NCBI GenBank assembly: GCA_037176845.1
Contig: JAYKXP010000058.1
Location: 62,001-126,000, forward strand
Source of the DNA: Paramarasmius palmivorus
Taxonomy: Eukaryota; Basidiomycota; Agaricomycetes; Agaricales; Marasmiaceae
Direction: 5' to 3'
DNA length: 64,000 nucleotides
The first letter of the stretch is position 1, and each line of letters starts with the position of its first letter. Made by a program: the position numbers and the translations under genes. Of the stretch, positions 31,937-42,989 are shown piece after piece. The notes under the pieces were generated by a model. That model saw only the letters and a program-made list of their open reading frames with translations, did no database searches and was not told the origin of the DNA.

Positions 31937-33709
31937 TCACCGCTCTCCAAACCACGACCTGGCGTGTGTACGTCGATAGTCTACTCGCGACTCCACATCA
32001 AAGTCGGTGAATGTCTCAGTATCATCAAAGTTGATGGCTTCCGTGAACTCGATCCCGCTGGTTTGAATCGGCGCACTACCATTTCGAGGGGTCGACGCGA
32101 AATTCAGACCCGTACGCGTATCTAGAGTGGCCGTACGTTCTGCGAAAACGGCTTCACGCCGTAAATGAATCATCATTCTTCCCGTCAATATTGAGTGCAA
32201 TACGGGTTGCAAACTGTCGGTGTGTTAGTTCAGAAAATTGAGATGGTAATAGTAAACGTACGGTGCGAGGAAATTGATATAATCCGACTATGTTCGATCG
32301 TTTCAAAACGTCTTTTGTATGAAGCAAAAGGACTCACTGGTGCCCGATATCGAATTATTATATTGGCAGTGGAACTCGCTGAACCAAAAAGGTTAGTCCC
32401 TGACTTGACATTAATTGAAGATTCTAACCTAAAATGAAGCAGTTGTATGATATACCTAGCACAACAACGTTAGCAATCGATAGGGCAGGTTCGGAACTCG
32501 AACATACCATCTGCAAAGAAAACATTGATGAATGACGAGCTACCAGGTTCTCGCCCTTCGCGCCATCGGCGTTAGATCATGACAGCTCTGCGCGATGCTA
32601 ACCGCGACTCACAATGTCCAATGGCCTTGATCAACGTCAGACCAAGCAATACTGTCGAGTATCTCTGATCAGAAATGAACTATGCGCGATATGATGCCAG
32701 ACCCACAAGTTTCGTACGCAACCAATGCCATATACGCCACCGAGAGCGCGTTTGTACCCGCAAAATAAGGCGGACAAACGCCATATGCTTGATATAGAGC
32801 TTCACCGAATGCTAGAAATCGACAGATGAACATGTATTAGTAAGTACGGTCCAATGTTCCAGAGGGGATATCATACGATTCTGTCCAACATGAACCGTTG
32901 CTACCATTGCCACCGCCACAATAACTAGTCCGACGAAGATGGTCACTAATGATATGGCAATTTTCCGGTTTCGAGCCCATATTGCCGTGACTCGTAATGT
33001 AAGGATGACTGTAGGACAGAAAATTGAGAGGAACATTAAATGATTGCTACTCAGTCGACAGCAAATCCGACTTACTTTCTGCAATAACTATGTCCGCAAC
33101 ATTGAAGTCTAAGACGTCGTAAGCAACAGCCGTCATTTTCACTATGCGGAAAGAAACTTACAAACAGCGGCCTGTGTCCACTTTGCACAGCTAGGCAAAG
33201 AGGCAAAGCGTATCACATCGACTGAACGGATGCATGTGGTGAGTGCCAGTTCGACGCGCCGTTTGGAAGAACTGCGTACCGTGTAGCGTCAAGAATGTAC
33301 CGACGAAAGGCATGTAACGCGTGATGAGGAAGAGAGCCCGGCCAAGACTCCATGGCGTTTTATCCCACACGAATCGAATTTCGCGGCCTGTCTAAGTTGC
33401 GGCAAGTAAGCGCGAGTGTGAAAGCCATACTCGGTTTGAGAAGCTTGCCTATGGTAAGCCAGTAGTCGTAGAACTGAAACAGTTCATTAGAGCAATTCAC
33501 AGTAAACATAGAAGGTCACGCACCAGAAGAGCAATGCTAGCGTCTGAAGTATGATTTATTGTTAAACAGAATCATCGGTGAAGTGAGCGCGACTGACATT
33601 CCATATGCTGGTTTATCGCGTCAGCGTTTCTGAACCAGAACAAACGAGTAAAACGTACCACAACCACATGTAGGGCTTCCATATAATGAACCAATGCCCA
33701 TGGATCCAT
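31937..33709 (-). CDS. DUF6533-type multi-pass membrane protein, copy A
   Basis: Agaricomycete-specific membrane protein family of unknown function. Starting at 33709: MDPWALVHYMEALHVVV, then YDYWLTIGREIRFVWDKTPW and SLGRALFLITRYMPFVGTF, the DUF6533 signature. Helical segments follow (FCPTVILTLRVTAIWARNRK, ISLVTIFVGLVIVAVAMVAT), then the conserved loop FGEALYQAYGVCPPYF. The C-terminal cytosolic tail begins VLHSILTGRMMIHLRREAVF and ends ARSWFGER. About seven membrane helices are expected. There are many introns of about 50 bases. Two relatives lie at 53.5-57.4 kb. Convergent with the second Old Yellow Enzyme (165 bases between stops). Confidence 0.72.
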
Positions 33710-34699
33710 GGTCTAGGAGGGGAGAAGAGAGAATGATATGAAGCCCTCGCCGTCAACTATCCAGGATATATAATAATCTTAACCTGAGCCTGAGTGTGTA
33801 TTGTAGTTGACAGGTTAAATGAAGATAGCCAAACACGGCGATAGAAAAGCCAAGATTATCTCCGCTTCTGGTCCCAAACTTGGTGCAGGTCGTAACGTCG
33901 GTGAACTACTTCTTCCGACTGTGCAGGTGTTCGTATGAATGTCCAGGTTCAAAGAAGGTAAGGGGAGAGTGAAGAAAGGTTACGCTTTGACGGTAGATGG
34001 CGGAAGGTGCTTCCTCCTACTCCTAAACTGGGATGGGGCTTACCGGATGATCGAACTCCGCAAGGTATGCCATAGATTCGAGAGCGGACCATTCATTCCT
34101 TCGGAGTCTTGGATGGGTAAGACGTACTGTAGCAGGGCGATCAATAAGCTGGAAATTGACCCGGTACAGAAACATACCCGATGGTCGCCTTCGTGGCCTC
34201 GTTCAACTTGACAGATGGGCGAGGTAGTGTACCTGTCGAGGCACGTACTGATTGAGTAAATCCTGCAGTTTGAGATTTCTCGAGGATTGAAGTATATAAA
34301 AGCGACCATATCTAACGGTTCCATTGGAGGGGTATATTTGGACGGTGGTCAGTAAGTAGAGTATCGATGTTGAACGTTGATGATTTGGGCCGAAAAAAAT
34401 GTTGCCTTCATATTTTTGACATTCCCACGGTGTGCACGCACGTCGCAACCTGCACAACTGAATCTTAGATTGGAATTCCAGAAGCTTAGACTCATTTCAA
34501 CAGCTAAGTATCAGGAACTACAAAATGGATCCTGTCAATTGATTGGATCTTAGGTCTTAGTTTTCATGATGAGAAAGGAGGGGTACCCCGACAAACAAAT
34601 CCGCTGGGATTGGGACCATGAAAGTGTTACAAGAGCACCTCAAGATACACTCTACAAGTTGTATATCCAGGTCTTCTTCGCCATCATAGTATATTTCCT
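33710..34699. other. Intergenic region, no gene seen
   Basis: 990 bases between the start of the DUF6533-type gene and the 3' end of the MFS gene. Open frames at 33939-34324 on both strands overlap and carry no motif. It probably holds the promoter of the DUF6533-type gene. Confidence 0.4.
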
Positions 34700-36616
34700 T
34701 CAATCAACTTTCCGGGGACCTCCAGGGACGATAGCCCATAGCACAATCATAGCCGCCATCATCGCAATCAACCTACACATTTTGGAACATTCTCAAAAAT
34801 CAAGCGAAGAGCCAAAGACGGATGAAAGACATACAAAGGCTGTAAGCTGCCAATCCCAAACTTTCCTGCCAACACCCCAGTCATAAAAGGTACCACTGCC
34901 GCACCGGACTTTCCGAATCCACAGATCCAGCCGACAGCGCCAGTGAGTAGTCGTCTTGGTAGAATTCTTCTAGCGTGGTTCAAGGTGATTGGGTACATTG
35001 GTCCGAGGATCACGCCGACTAGGGAGATGGCGACACCACCGCCGATGAGGGAAGGTACGAGCCAGACAATAAGCTCAAGTCTGAAAGTAATATGAGCATT
35101 ATATGGCCATAAAGGGGAGACCTGACCCTATTGCAAGAAGAGTGTAGAGGAACATGACACGCCGCTCTCCGATCTGGAAATAGTATCAAGTTTGAGAGGA
35201 CTGGATGTGATTACGAAGACACACACCTTGGCGTTGAGCCAAAGAAGAACGACGCGTCCAAAAGTGAGGCCTACGAGATCCGCGTAAGGTCGAGCAGGCA
35301 GAAAGCGTATAATTCAGCTCACCAGCAAAGAAACCAGCCGAAATGTATCCCGAGTCTGGCCCGCCGTTTCGCAATCGGATCACATAGGTGACAATCCAGC
35401 CTGAATTACATGATTAGATACTGATGCAAGTATCATAGAACAAGACCCACCGCCGATGGTGACTTCGACACCAACGTAAATCAGAATAAAGATGGCGAGT
35501 AGATGAACTCGCTTCTGCGCGAGCACATGCTTGAATGAAGCGCGTTCGTTCGCCTCCGCTTCGTCGGGGAATTGTCCAATGGCCGCAAGACACTCTGGAA
35601 CGGTCTCTTCAGTAAGTTACATACCGTGTACGAAAATAGATGATTACCTTCTTGTGTCTTGAATCGGAATGCAATTGACGTGGCAACGCTGGCAAGGAGT
35701 CCAATGCCGAGTGTGCAAAGGAAGTAGAAGGACCATTGATCTAATTGTGCGAATTGCGTTGCGACTAGTGGCGCACATAATGCCCCGGAACCTAGAGCAT
35801 ATTAGTCAATGTCTACAGAGAACCTGATTACTCACCATACGCAGCGTGAAGTAAACCCATCTTCGTCTCCGCATTTTCTTTGATATTGGCAACGTAAGCA
35901 CTAGCCCCAGCATCCTAAGGGCTTTGTCAGCAGGAGTGGGTGGAAGGCCATAAAGTACACACCTGAACAGAGATGGCCATCCCTCCCAGAACGTAGGACA
36001 TGACAAATACGGCGAAAGGGAGACGTGCGCTTTGTAGCCCGCTTGCGGTCATATGCAGGATTGCTCCTACGACGATGGTCTTGAACAACGGTTTAGCGCT
36101 TAGCCTTTGGACTACATAAGACCACAGCCGCGTACCCTGCCAAACCCGAATCGATTGAAGAGGGGAACGATGAGACATGCGCCTGCTACATAGCCTACGC
36201 AGGCGAAAACGAAAATCAACGATACGATAGTATCATTGACCTGTCGACGGTGTTATTACTCTGCTCATGCCATCCAATGGTTCAGAACGTACCTTGTAAT
36301 GCACTTGAATTCGGGGCAAAAGCGGACCGGTGGTACCATCATTCCACCCAGCCAAGAACATGCACCAGAACAATGCACCAAGCTGCAATTTTTCACGTCG
36401 ATGCTGACCTTTTGTCCTTCCAGCCACGATCTCTAAATCCGAACCCTCGGCAAATGTCTGCACTGGGGCTTCATGATAGTGTGTTGTGACATCTTCCTTG
36501 GACCGGTGGTGGGATTCGTGAGCCAAATTCCTGACCGAAGTGATGCTCTCCGAAGGTTGACGATGAAGTATTTCTAATGCGTATTCTTCTTGTTTTGGCT
36601 GCGAAAAGGAGGCCAT
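34700..36616 (-). CDS. Major facilitator superfamily transporter (fungal, Bsc6-like)
   Basis: A hydrophilic N-terminus (MASFSQPKQEEYALEILHRQ) precedes the first helix with LAGWNDGTTGPLLPRIQVHY, a hallmark of this fungal MFS group. Further segments: FVFACVGYVAGACLIVPLFN, IVVGAILHMTASGL, FVMSYVLGGMAISVQ, ASFKHVLAQKRVHLLAIFIL (central loop into helix 7), GYISAGFFAGLTFGRVVLLW and RRLLTGAVGWICGFGKSGAA. The last exon is LIAMMAAMIVLWAIVPGGPR, reached across a GTATGT...TAG intron, with stop TGA at 34700-34702. About 12 helices are expected. An in-frame ATG at 36673 would add MLKQLLSHLLDSSDAIPAD; I prefer 36616. Substrate unknown. Divergent from VWA8. Confidence 0.75.
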
Positions 36617-37315
36617 GTCTGCGGGAATAGCGTCTGAGGAGTCAAGTAGGTGTGACAGAAGCTGTTTCAACACGTACTAGTTAATGTCTGAGGGAAAGAT
36701 AAGCCTTTCCTGCCATTGACCAGAGTAATATCGATCAGGTTGTGTAAAATTTCACGAAGGTCCCTCAAAGCTTAAACGGTGAGAGAACCAGGGCCCGAGT
36801 GTGTGGAGATTGACTCTTTTGGTTAAAATGTCCGAAACGTTTGAAAAAGAGTGTCCGGCGAAGAATGAGACGCTCCAAACGCATATGAAGACGCTAAGGA
36901 GGGCGAGTGTAGGCGGACCCTGATGGATGTAGGCGGTGTCATGGCGAAAAATAGCCGGGAGCAAAGATGGCCATCGCACTGCAAATTGATACTGCCTGTC
37001 ATTTCTTTTGGAAGAAGAGTTGCATATGGAAGAAAACAAGTTCGTCTTGACCGTCGTGGTGGTCGTCTTTGACGCGTTTGCCAGTCGGGCCGACTTACCG
37101 CTCGGCATTGTTGGTCTCTCGCTGGTCCATGGACTACTCGGACACCACCGGCAATTCTCACTAGCCGGTACACTGTCTATCTTTTGAATTCTGCCCTTCA
37201 TTGCGGGGATGCATTACATCTCTTATCCTTACCCCAAACCATCCCCATATCCGGCGCTACGATTCTCTCGAGGCTCTCGTCAGCGTTAACGACCTCGAGG
37301 CGCGTATTCACGGTC
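36617..37315. promoter_or_regulatory. Divergent promoter region of the MFS and VWA8 genes
   Basis: About 700 bases between start codons. Open frames on the minus strand (36752-37201) have no family motif. If the upstream ATG at 37184 is used for VWA8, the region is shorter by 132 bases. Confidence 0.4.
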
Positions 37316-40300
37316 ATGGCGCCGCCCCAGCGACGACTAGCTCGACTCGTACAAGAACTACGAGCTTCTCCAGCCCCAATTGGGACACTCAAATTGCGAG
37401 ATATCACTTATGAAGTTACAGAATCCCTGACACCTTCGAGACTTCCTTCAACCTCAGGTTGGAAGTGGGTTGGAAATGAGCTTAATACACGAGGAAGTTA
37501 TCTGCTCGATGCAAGGGATCCAGTGAACTTGGACAATCTGCATTTTTTGTTGCAAAAGTTTCTTTTGGGTCAGGATATATTTCTCGTTGGCCAACCAGGA
37601 GCTCCGTACGCCAGGCGCTTAGCGTTGACTTTTGCCAGGTCAGTATAACTCACGGACCACTTCTGCGGTTATTGAACACAAGGGCCCTCAGTCTCCTAAA
37701 TCTGGAATACGAATATATTGCTCTGCATCGAGATGTTGGAGAAACGGAGCTAAAGCAGGGTAGAGAGATAAGGGAAGGTGGAAATCTTGTCTACGTAGAC
37801 AGTCCTGCAGTCAATGCCGCGAAGCATGGTCGTCTACTTATCTTGGAGGGCATTGAAAGAGCAGAACGAGGTATCATGCCGGTATTGAACAATCTACTCG
37901 AGAACCGAGAAATGTACGTGTTATATCTTATTCTCGCGGCTTTCTGCTCAGACTTGCACAGGAACCTAGAAGACGGCACCCAAATCATTCATCCCCATAG
38001 ATATGCCCTCTTAGACAACACTCAAGATGGTAAATTCATACCAGCACACAAAGACTTTCGCGTCATTGCTATCGCTGCTCCCGTCCCTCCAAATCCCGGA
38101 TATCCCTTGGATCCACCATTCCGAAGTCGTTTCCAATCACGCTTCGTAGACCCCATCGGTTCCCTCATCTCACTCGCCGATTCTATTCCCTCCATTTCAA
38201 GTCCCACATCCTTCGTAGACAAGTTGCAAAACATGATCATCACCACCCAACTATCCAGTGAATCTCGAAGTGCGATCGAAGTCGTGTCGAAATCCTCATT
38301 GCCAGCCTTTCCTCAGACGGCTCTTCTTAAGCTACGAAGTCTGTGCAAAGTATTCCCGCCTCCAGAGACTCTGACGCCAAGTCAATTGGGGCGAGTCATG
38401 CTTACGATTCATCCGGCGCTTGCGTACGCGCCTTTTCAAGCTTGGGCGCTTCTTAGCCGCCAGATGGAAGAGAATGGGTTTGGCGAACTGGGTAGTCCTT
38501 CCATGACGAGTAGCGATGAGCACGTTGGGCTCTTTGGCTACATTCTCGAGTCAATCAAGAGAGATACGGATACCACCGCCCTGGTATCATTCAGTGCATC
38601 ATCGGGCATGAACAGTGTAACAGTTAAGGTTCCCTGTGGACCGAAACCGTTCCTGTCATATCCAATAAACCCAGATGATCTTCCAGGTGTACAGTTGACA
38701 CCGAGGTTCCTAGGTCTGTTGACATGCTTCATGCAAGCTCATGCGTTAGGCTGGGATATCTCGTATATTCCATCGGCAGTGCCTTCGACAGCATCGTCAA
38801 GTACTTCTACGCTTGTTAGGGTTTTCTCGAGAATCTTAGGGTATGAGATGGAGGTGGTGCATATGTACAAGGAACTGGGTGGCAGGGAGCTGGTAATGCG
38901 GAGGAAGATCCTTGAAGGAGGAGCTACAACCTGGGAGCCGAGGTATGCTTCAAGGGACTATGTTTGCCATTGGCTGATATTGTTCGCACTCTAGCTCAAT
39001 CGTTGAAGCCGCATGGCAAGGAAAACTTGTACATTTAGCTTCGCTAGATGTTATTGGACCGACAATCGGAGCTTTAACTCGGTTCGTTCAGGATCGCGAA
39101 CTAGAGTTATGGGGTAATAAGAGGATTGTTTCAGAGGCATCAGCAGATGAGGTACGTTCATTTAATGCATCATATAACTAGGCTCATGTGTCAATAGATT
39201 ACCTCCGGTGAACTCTCTGTGGTGCACCCATCCTTCCGAATTGTCACCACAGCGTCCAAGTCTCTTCCTCTGAAGGACTGGCTCTCGGACGAGCAATGCA
39301 ATTCCTTCTTCCCCGTTCAGAGCATCTCCATGGACCATAGCGAAGAGTCCAGTATCCTTCGTTCCTCAGGATGTCAAACAGAATTCATTGAAACATTGCT
39401 GTCCTTCGCAGAGAAGTATCGACGTAGTATTTCCGATGATAACGTTCAGAAGAACAGAAAGCTTGGGACACGATCTCTTCTACGAATCGCGAGGAGATTG
39501 AGCAAGTTCCCTAGTGACGCGAGGGACTTGCACACTCTTCTTTCTAGATGCCTACTTGCAGAGTTCTTACCTGCAACAGAAAGGATGAATCTTGAGACTT
39601 TGTTCGAGGAAGCTGGTATCAGAAAGCGCGAAGCTCCGGTAAGCTAAACGTTCCTTTTGGCAATGTATGCTGATCACAGTGTAGTATTACCCTCCACCAG
39701 TGGCCGAGGGAAGGGACCTTGTTTTCCCGCCAACCACAAGCACGACGAATGAGACAGAATCTGATATTACTGTGATACCTCTATTCGACTCAACGAAAGA
39801 CGTGGACGGTGTTGCGTCGCTCGTGCCACACATGGATCACTTCTACGATAACAGCCAGCAAACTGGACTTATGAGGGACCTAGCAATAGATATGGAGCTC
39901 TTGGGAGAACATTTGGTGTTACTTGGAAACCAGGTTTGGTCCCTTCTATGTTGACCTCGGCAACAGCTCGCTCATCCATCGTGCACGCGCAGGGTGTTGG
40001 CAAGAACAAGATCATGGATCGTCTATGCCAAGTAAGTAATAATTACTCCGAGCCAGCTCTGTTACTAACAAACTCGTTCCAGCTTCTTCGTAGGCCTCGT
40101 GAATACGTTCAACTCCATCGCGACACCACTGTTAATCAGTTGATGTTTACCACAATCCTCGAAAACGGTGTAATCCGGTACAGCGACTCACCATTGCTAC
40201 GCGCGATCAAGTACGGCAGAGTCATTCTAGTCGACGAGGCAGACAAGGCACCAGAACATGTCGTTGCGATATTCCGTAGCTTGGCCGGACAAAGTGAAAT

Positions 40301-42666
40301 GACGCTCTCGGATGGACGAAGAGTTGTTCCGCCTTCTTTAGCTGGGAAAGAGAGGGAGAATGATATCGTGGTGCACCCGGGATTTAGACTAGTGCTACTG
40401 GCGAATAGACCTGGATACCGTGGGTGGTTGATGTTCTGCTTTGTGAATATCCTCACTAATTTCCACGCAGCATTCCTGGGAAACCAGTTCATGCAGGTGC
40501 TAGGCGAGAACTTCAGTGCTCATTCCGTATCAAATCCAGATATTCTTTCGGAAAGAAAGCTTTTGCAACAGCTCGCACCCGAGTTGGACGAGGATCTACT
40601 TTTGAGGCTTGTTGGCGTATTCCATGATTTGAGGGCTGGTTACGACAGTGGAACTTTGAGCTACCCATATTCATTACGAGGTGCGCTCTTTCCGATACAG
40701 GCGATTTTATACTCAGTGATTCACAGAGTTAATCAACCTCGTTCGTCACTTGCGTGCTTACCCCAATGACTCTCTCGGGGATGCCTTGAGGAATGTCTTC
40801 GACTTTGACATTTACAAGCCCGAAACCATTGACAAGTTGGCAGAGATCTTAGAACACCACGGGTAGGTTACTTGCTTGACGACTTAGTACCGATCTCCAG
40901 CAGTAGTACTAACCTGCTATGTTATAGCTTAGATGTTCCATTCCTCGGCTTGGATGCTGCACGGGAAGTCACCAAGCAGAAGCCATCAATTAGCGACTTA
41001 GAATACACGCCCAAGAATACGGAGTTGTCGGAACCCAAGGAGGGCGTGCACGATGACAAGGAACATCAAGGCGGGAACACCTATGCTGGTGGTGTAAGTG
41101 CACAAGTGTTCACGTGATCAATGAACATGTCTGAACTCTGAGTTCTCTATAGACAGGTGGGCGTGATACTGCAGGCGTAGGGGGACGAGGTGGGTACAAG
41201 AGGTTTTACAAAGGTGGGGACATCAAGCAGGTGAGTAAAGCCCTACCAGCCATTGATAAGCACTCAATGTCGTGTAGGTGCCAGAGAATTTAAAGGAAAA
41301 GGTTCCAGAAGAGATACAAGAGAAAGCACGCGAGATGGCGAGACAAGAATTAAAGCGACGGCTGGAGGAGTTGGACATGAGCGCAGCTCAAGCAAAGGGG
41401 TACGGTGACTTGTTGAACGCCACTCAAGCGCATATGCTCTCGTTGCATAATCTGCTGGAGCGTGAGTGTTTGATTGAAGGGCCTGTTCGGTGGCTGAAAT
41501 TCTTCGTTGTTCTAGACCTGGCTGCGAAGGAAGAGGAACGTGTTTGGGTCAAGCGCCAGACGGATGGAGAGCTGGACGACAGTCGCTTGACAGAAGGTAT
41601 AACCGGTGAAGCCACTGTGTATAAGCGAAGGGGAATGGAGAAACCAGAGATTGGCCGGCCACAGATAAAGTATGTCGGGTTATCTTTCTAGTATTTTGAC
41701 TAGGATGCTTATTTCCTCATGCATAGGCCTAAGAGGATACGGTTCATATTTGATTTGAGTGCATCAATGTATGTGTTATTCAGACCACGACCTGCTCATT
41801 CCTCAAAATTGCCCACAGGTACCGATTCCAGTACGACGGGCGGTTGCAACGAAGCATGGAGACTGGTACGTGTCACCGGGCCTCTGCATCAATATACACC
41901 TGAGCCTTGCTATAGCTGTGATGCTAATGGAAACCTTCGATCGACTCTCAAGGAAAGATAAATATGTATGGGATGTATGTGTCAAACCATTCTTCAACAT
42001 GCGTTGATCGCTCACCAGTATCTCATAGATGTGCGGTCATGTAAGGATCCGTCATTGTATACCCATTCGGCGCTCTAAGAGATTTCATGTAGTCTGGCGA
42101 TGAACCGGTTATACCGCTAGTTGTTGCAAACGAACCCCCGAGCGAGATGAAGGACAGATGGAAAATAGTCGAAAAAATGTACATGATACCCCAATATGCT
42201 TTCGCTGGGGACTACACAGGTTTGTTACTGATATCCCACGTGCTTCCAAGGTTCTCATGGTCATCTTCTAGTGGAAGCGATCCAGAAGGGTGTCGAGGAA
42301 GTTGGCAAGTTTGATGCAGGTAAAGCTCCCATGTAGGCACTTCTACGGCTGTGTGTTAACCTGCATCTCAGACGATTGGTTTGTCATTGCTATCACCGAC
42401 GCCAACTTCGGACGTTATCAAATTACACCAGAAGATATCATTCGAGCCATGAAGCGGAACCCAAAGGTCCATTCTGCATTGATCTGTATAGGAGAGGGTG
42501 CAGACGCCCCCTGGTAGGTCACCCCAGCCATTTTGATGAGTCGTCTGCTAATCTGAGTTCTGTTAAGGGTGACACAAAGTCTTCCAGGAAAGGGTTTCCG
42601 CGTGAGTAACACGAGTGACATCCCCACCGTGTTGAGAAGCATTTTGTCTACCATGGTCGATCGTTG
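37316..42666 (+). CDS. VWA8: VWA8-like AAA+ ATPase with C-terminal von Willebrand factor A domain
   Basis: A large multi-exon protein. First AAA+ module: LLGQDIFLVGQPGAPYARRL (degenerate Walker A lacking GKT/S), EYIALHRDVGETELKQGREI, GRLLILEGIERAERGIMPVL (Walker B) and NNLLENREM. Next PLDPPFRSRFQSRFVDPIGS, as in animal VWA8. Second AAA+ module: LGNQGVGKNKIMDRLCQ (good Walker A), REYVQLHRDTTVNQLMFTTI and GRVILVDEADKAPEHVVAIF. A charged linker contains a Gly-rich piece (GGRDTAGVGGRGGYKRFYKG). The C-terminal VWA domain has the metal-binding DLSAS motif (RIRFIFDLSASMYRF) and DWFVIAITDANFGRYQI, ending VLRSILSTMVDR. Animal VWA8 is mitochondrial. An in-frame ATG at 37184 would add a Ser/Arg-rich leader that could be a targeting sequence, so the start is open. 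Confidence 0.88.
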
Positions 42667-42989
42667 AATATGCTAGAGTCTGACTAAAGTTCGTACATCT
42701 TAGACATCGATAGATAGATCTCGTTAGCAGACCATTTCTCGGCAATTGCCGATATCAAGCTTTAACTTGCTGCCGCTCTGCGGGGCCTCGTCTTTCTATG
42801 AAGTTCATCTTTGCCTGCCTTCACATCGCTTGGCCAATACACCCTCACTCGAATTCATGGGATGAAATGTCACGAAAATGTGGTAGCTGCCGAACCAATC
42901 GACAAATTCATCTCGGCTACTCCTAGGAACGTCAAAGACAACCGTCGTTCGTAGCTCCATCTTCTACCACCATCTCCTAGGATTCCAAC
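42667..42989. promoter_or_regulatory. Spacer upstream of three-block copy 6
   Basis: 323 bases between the VWA8 stop and the ATG of copy 6. No coding content. A short pyrimidine-rich stretch (ccatcttctaccaccatctcc) lies just before the ATG, as is common in fungal leaders. Confidence 0.4.

Noticed and set aside
32480..32640. tRNA-like run (ggttcggaactcgaac) in the DUF6533-type gene
   Set aside because: No acceptor or anticodon arm pairs; the sequence is explained by intron and exon of the coding gene.
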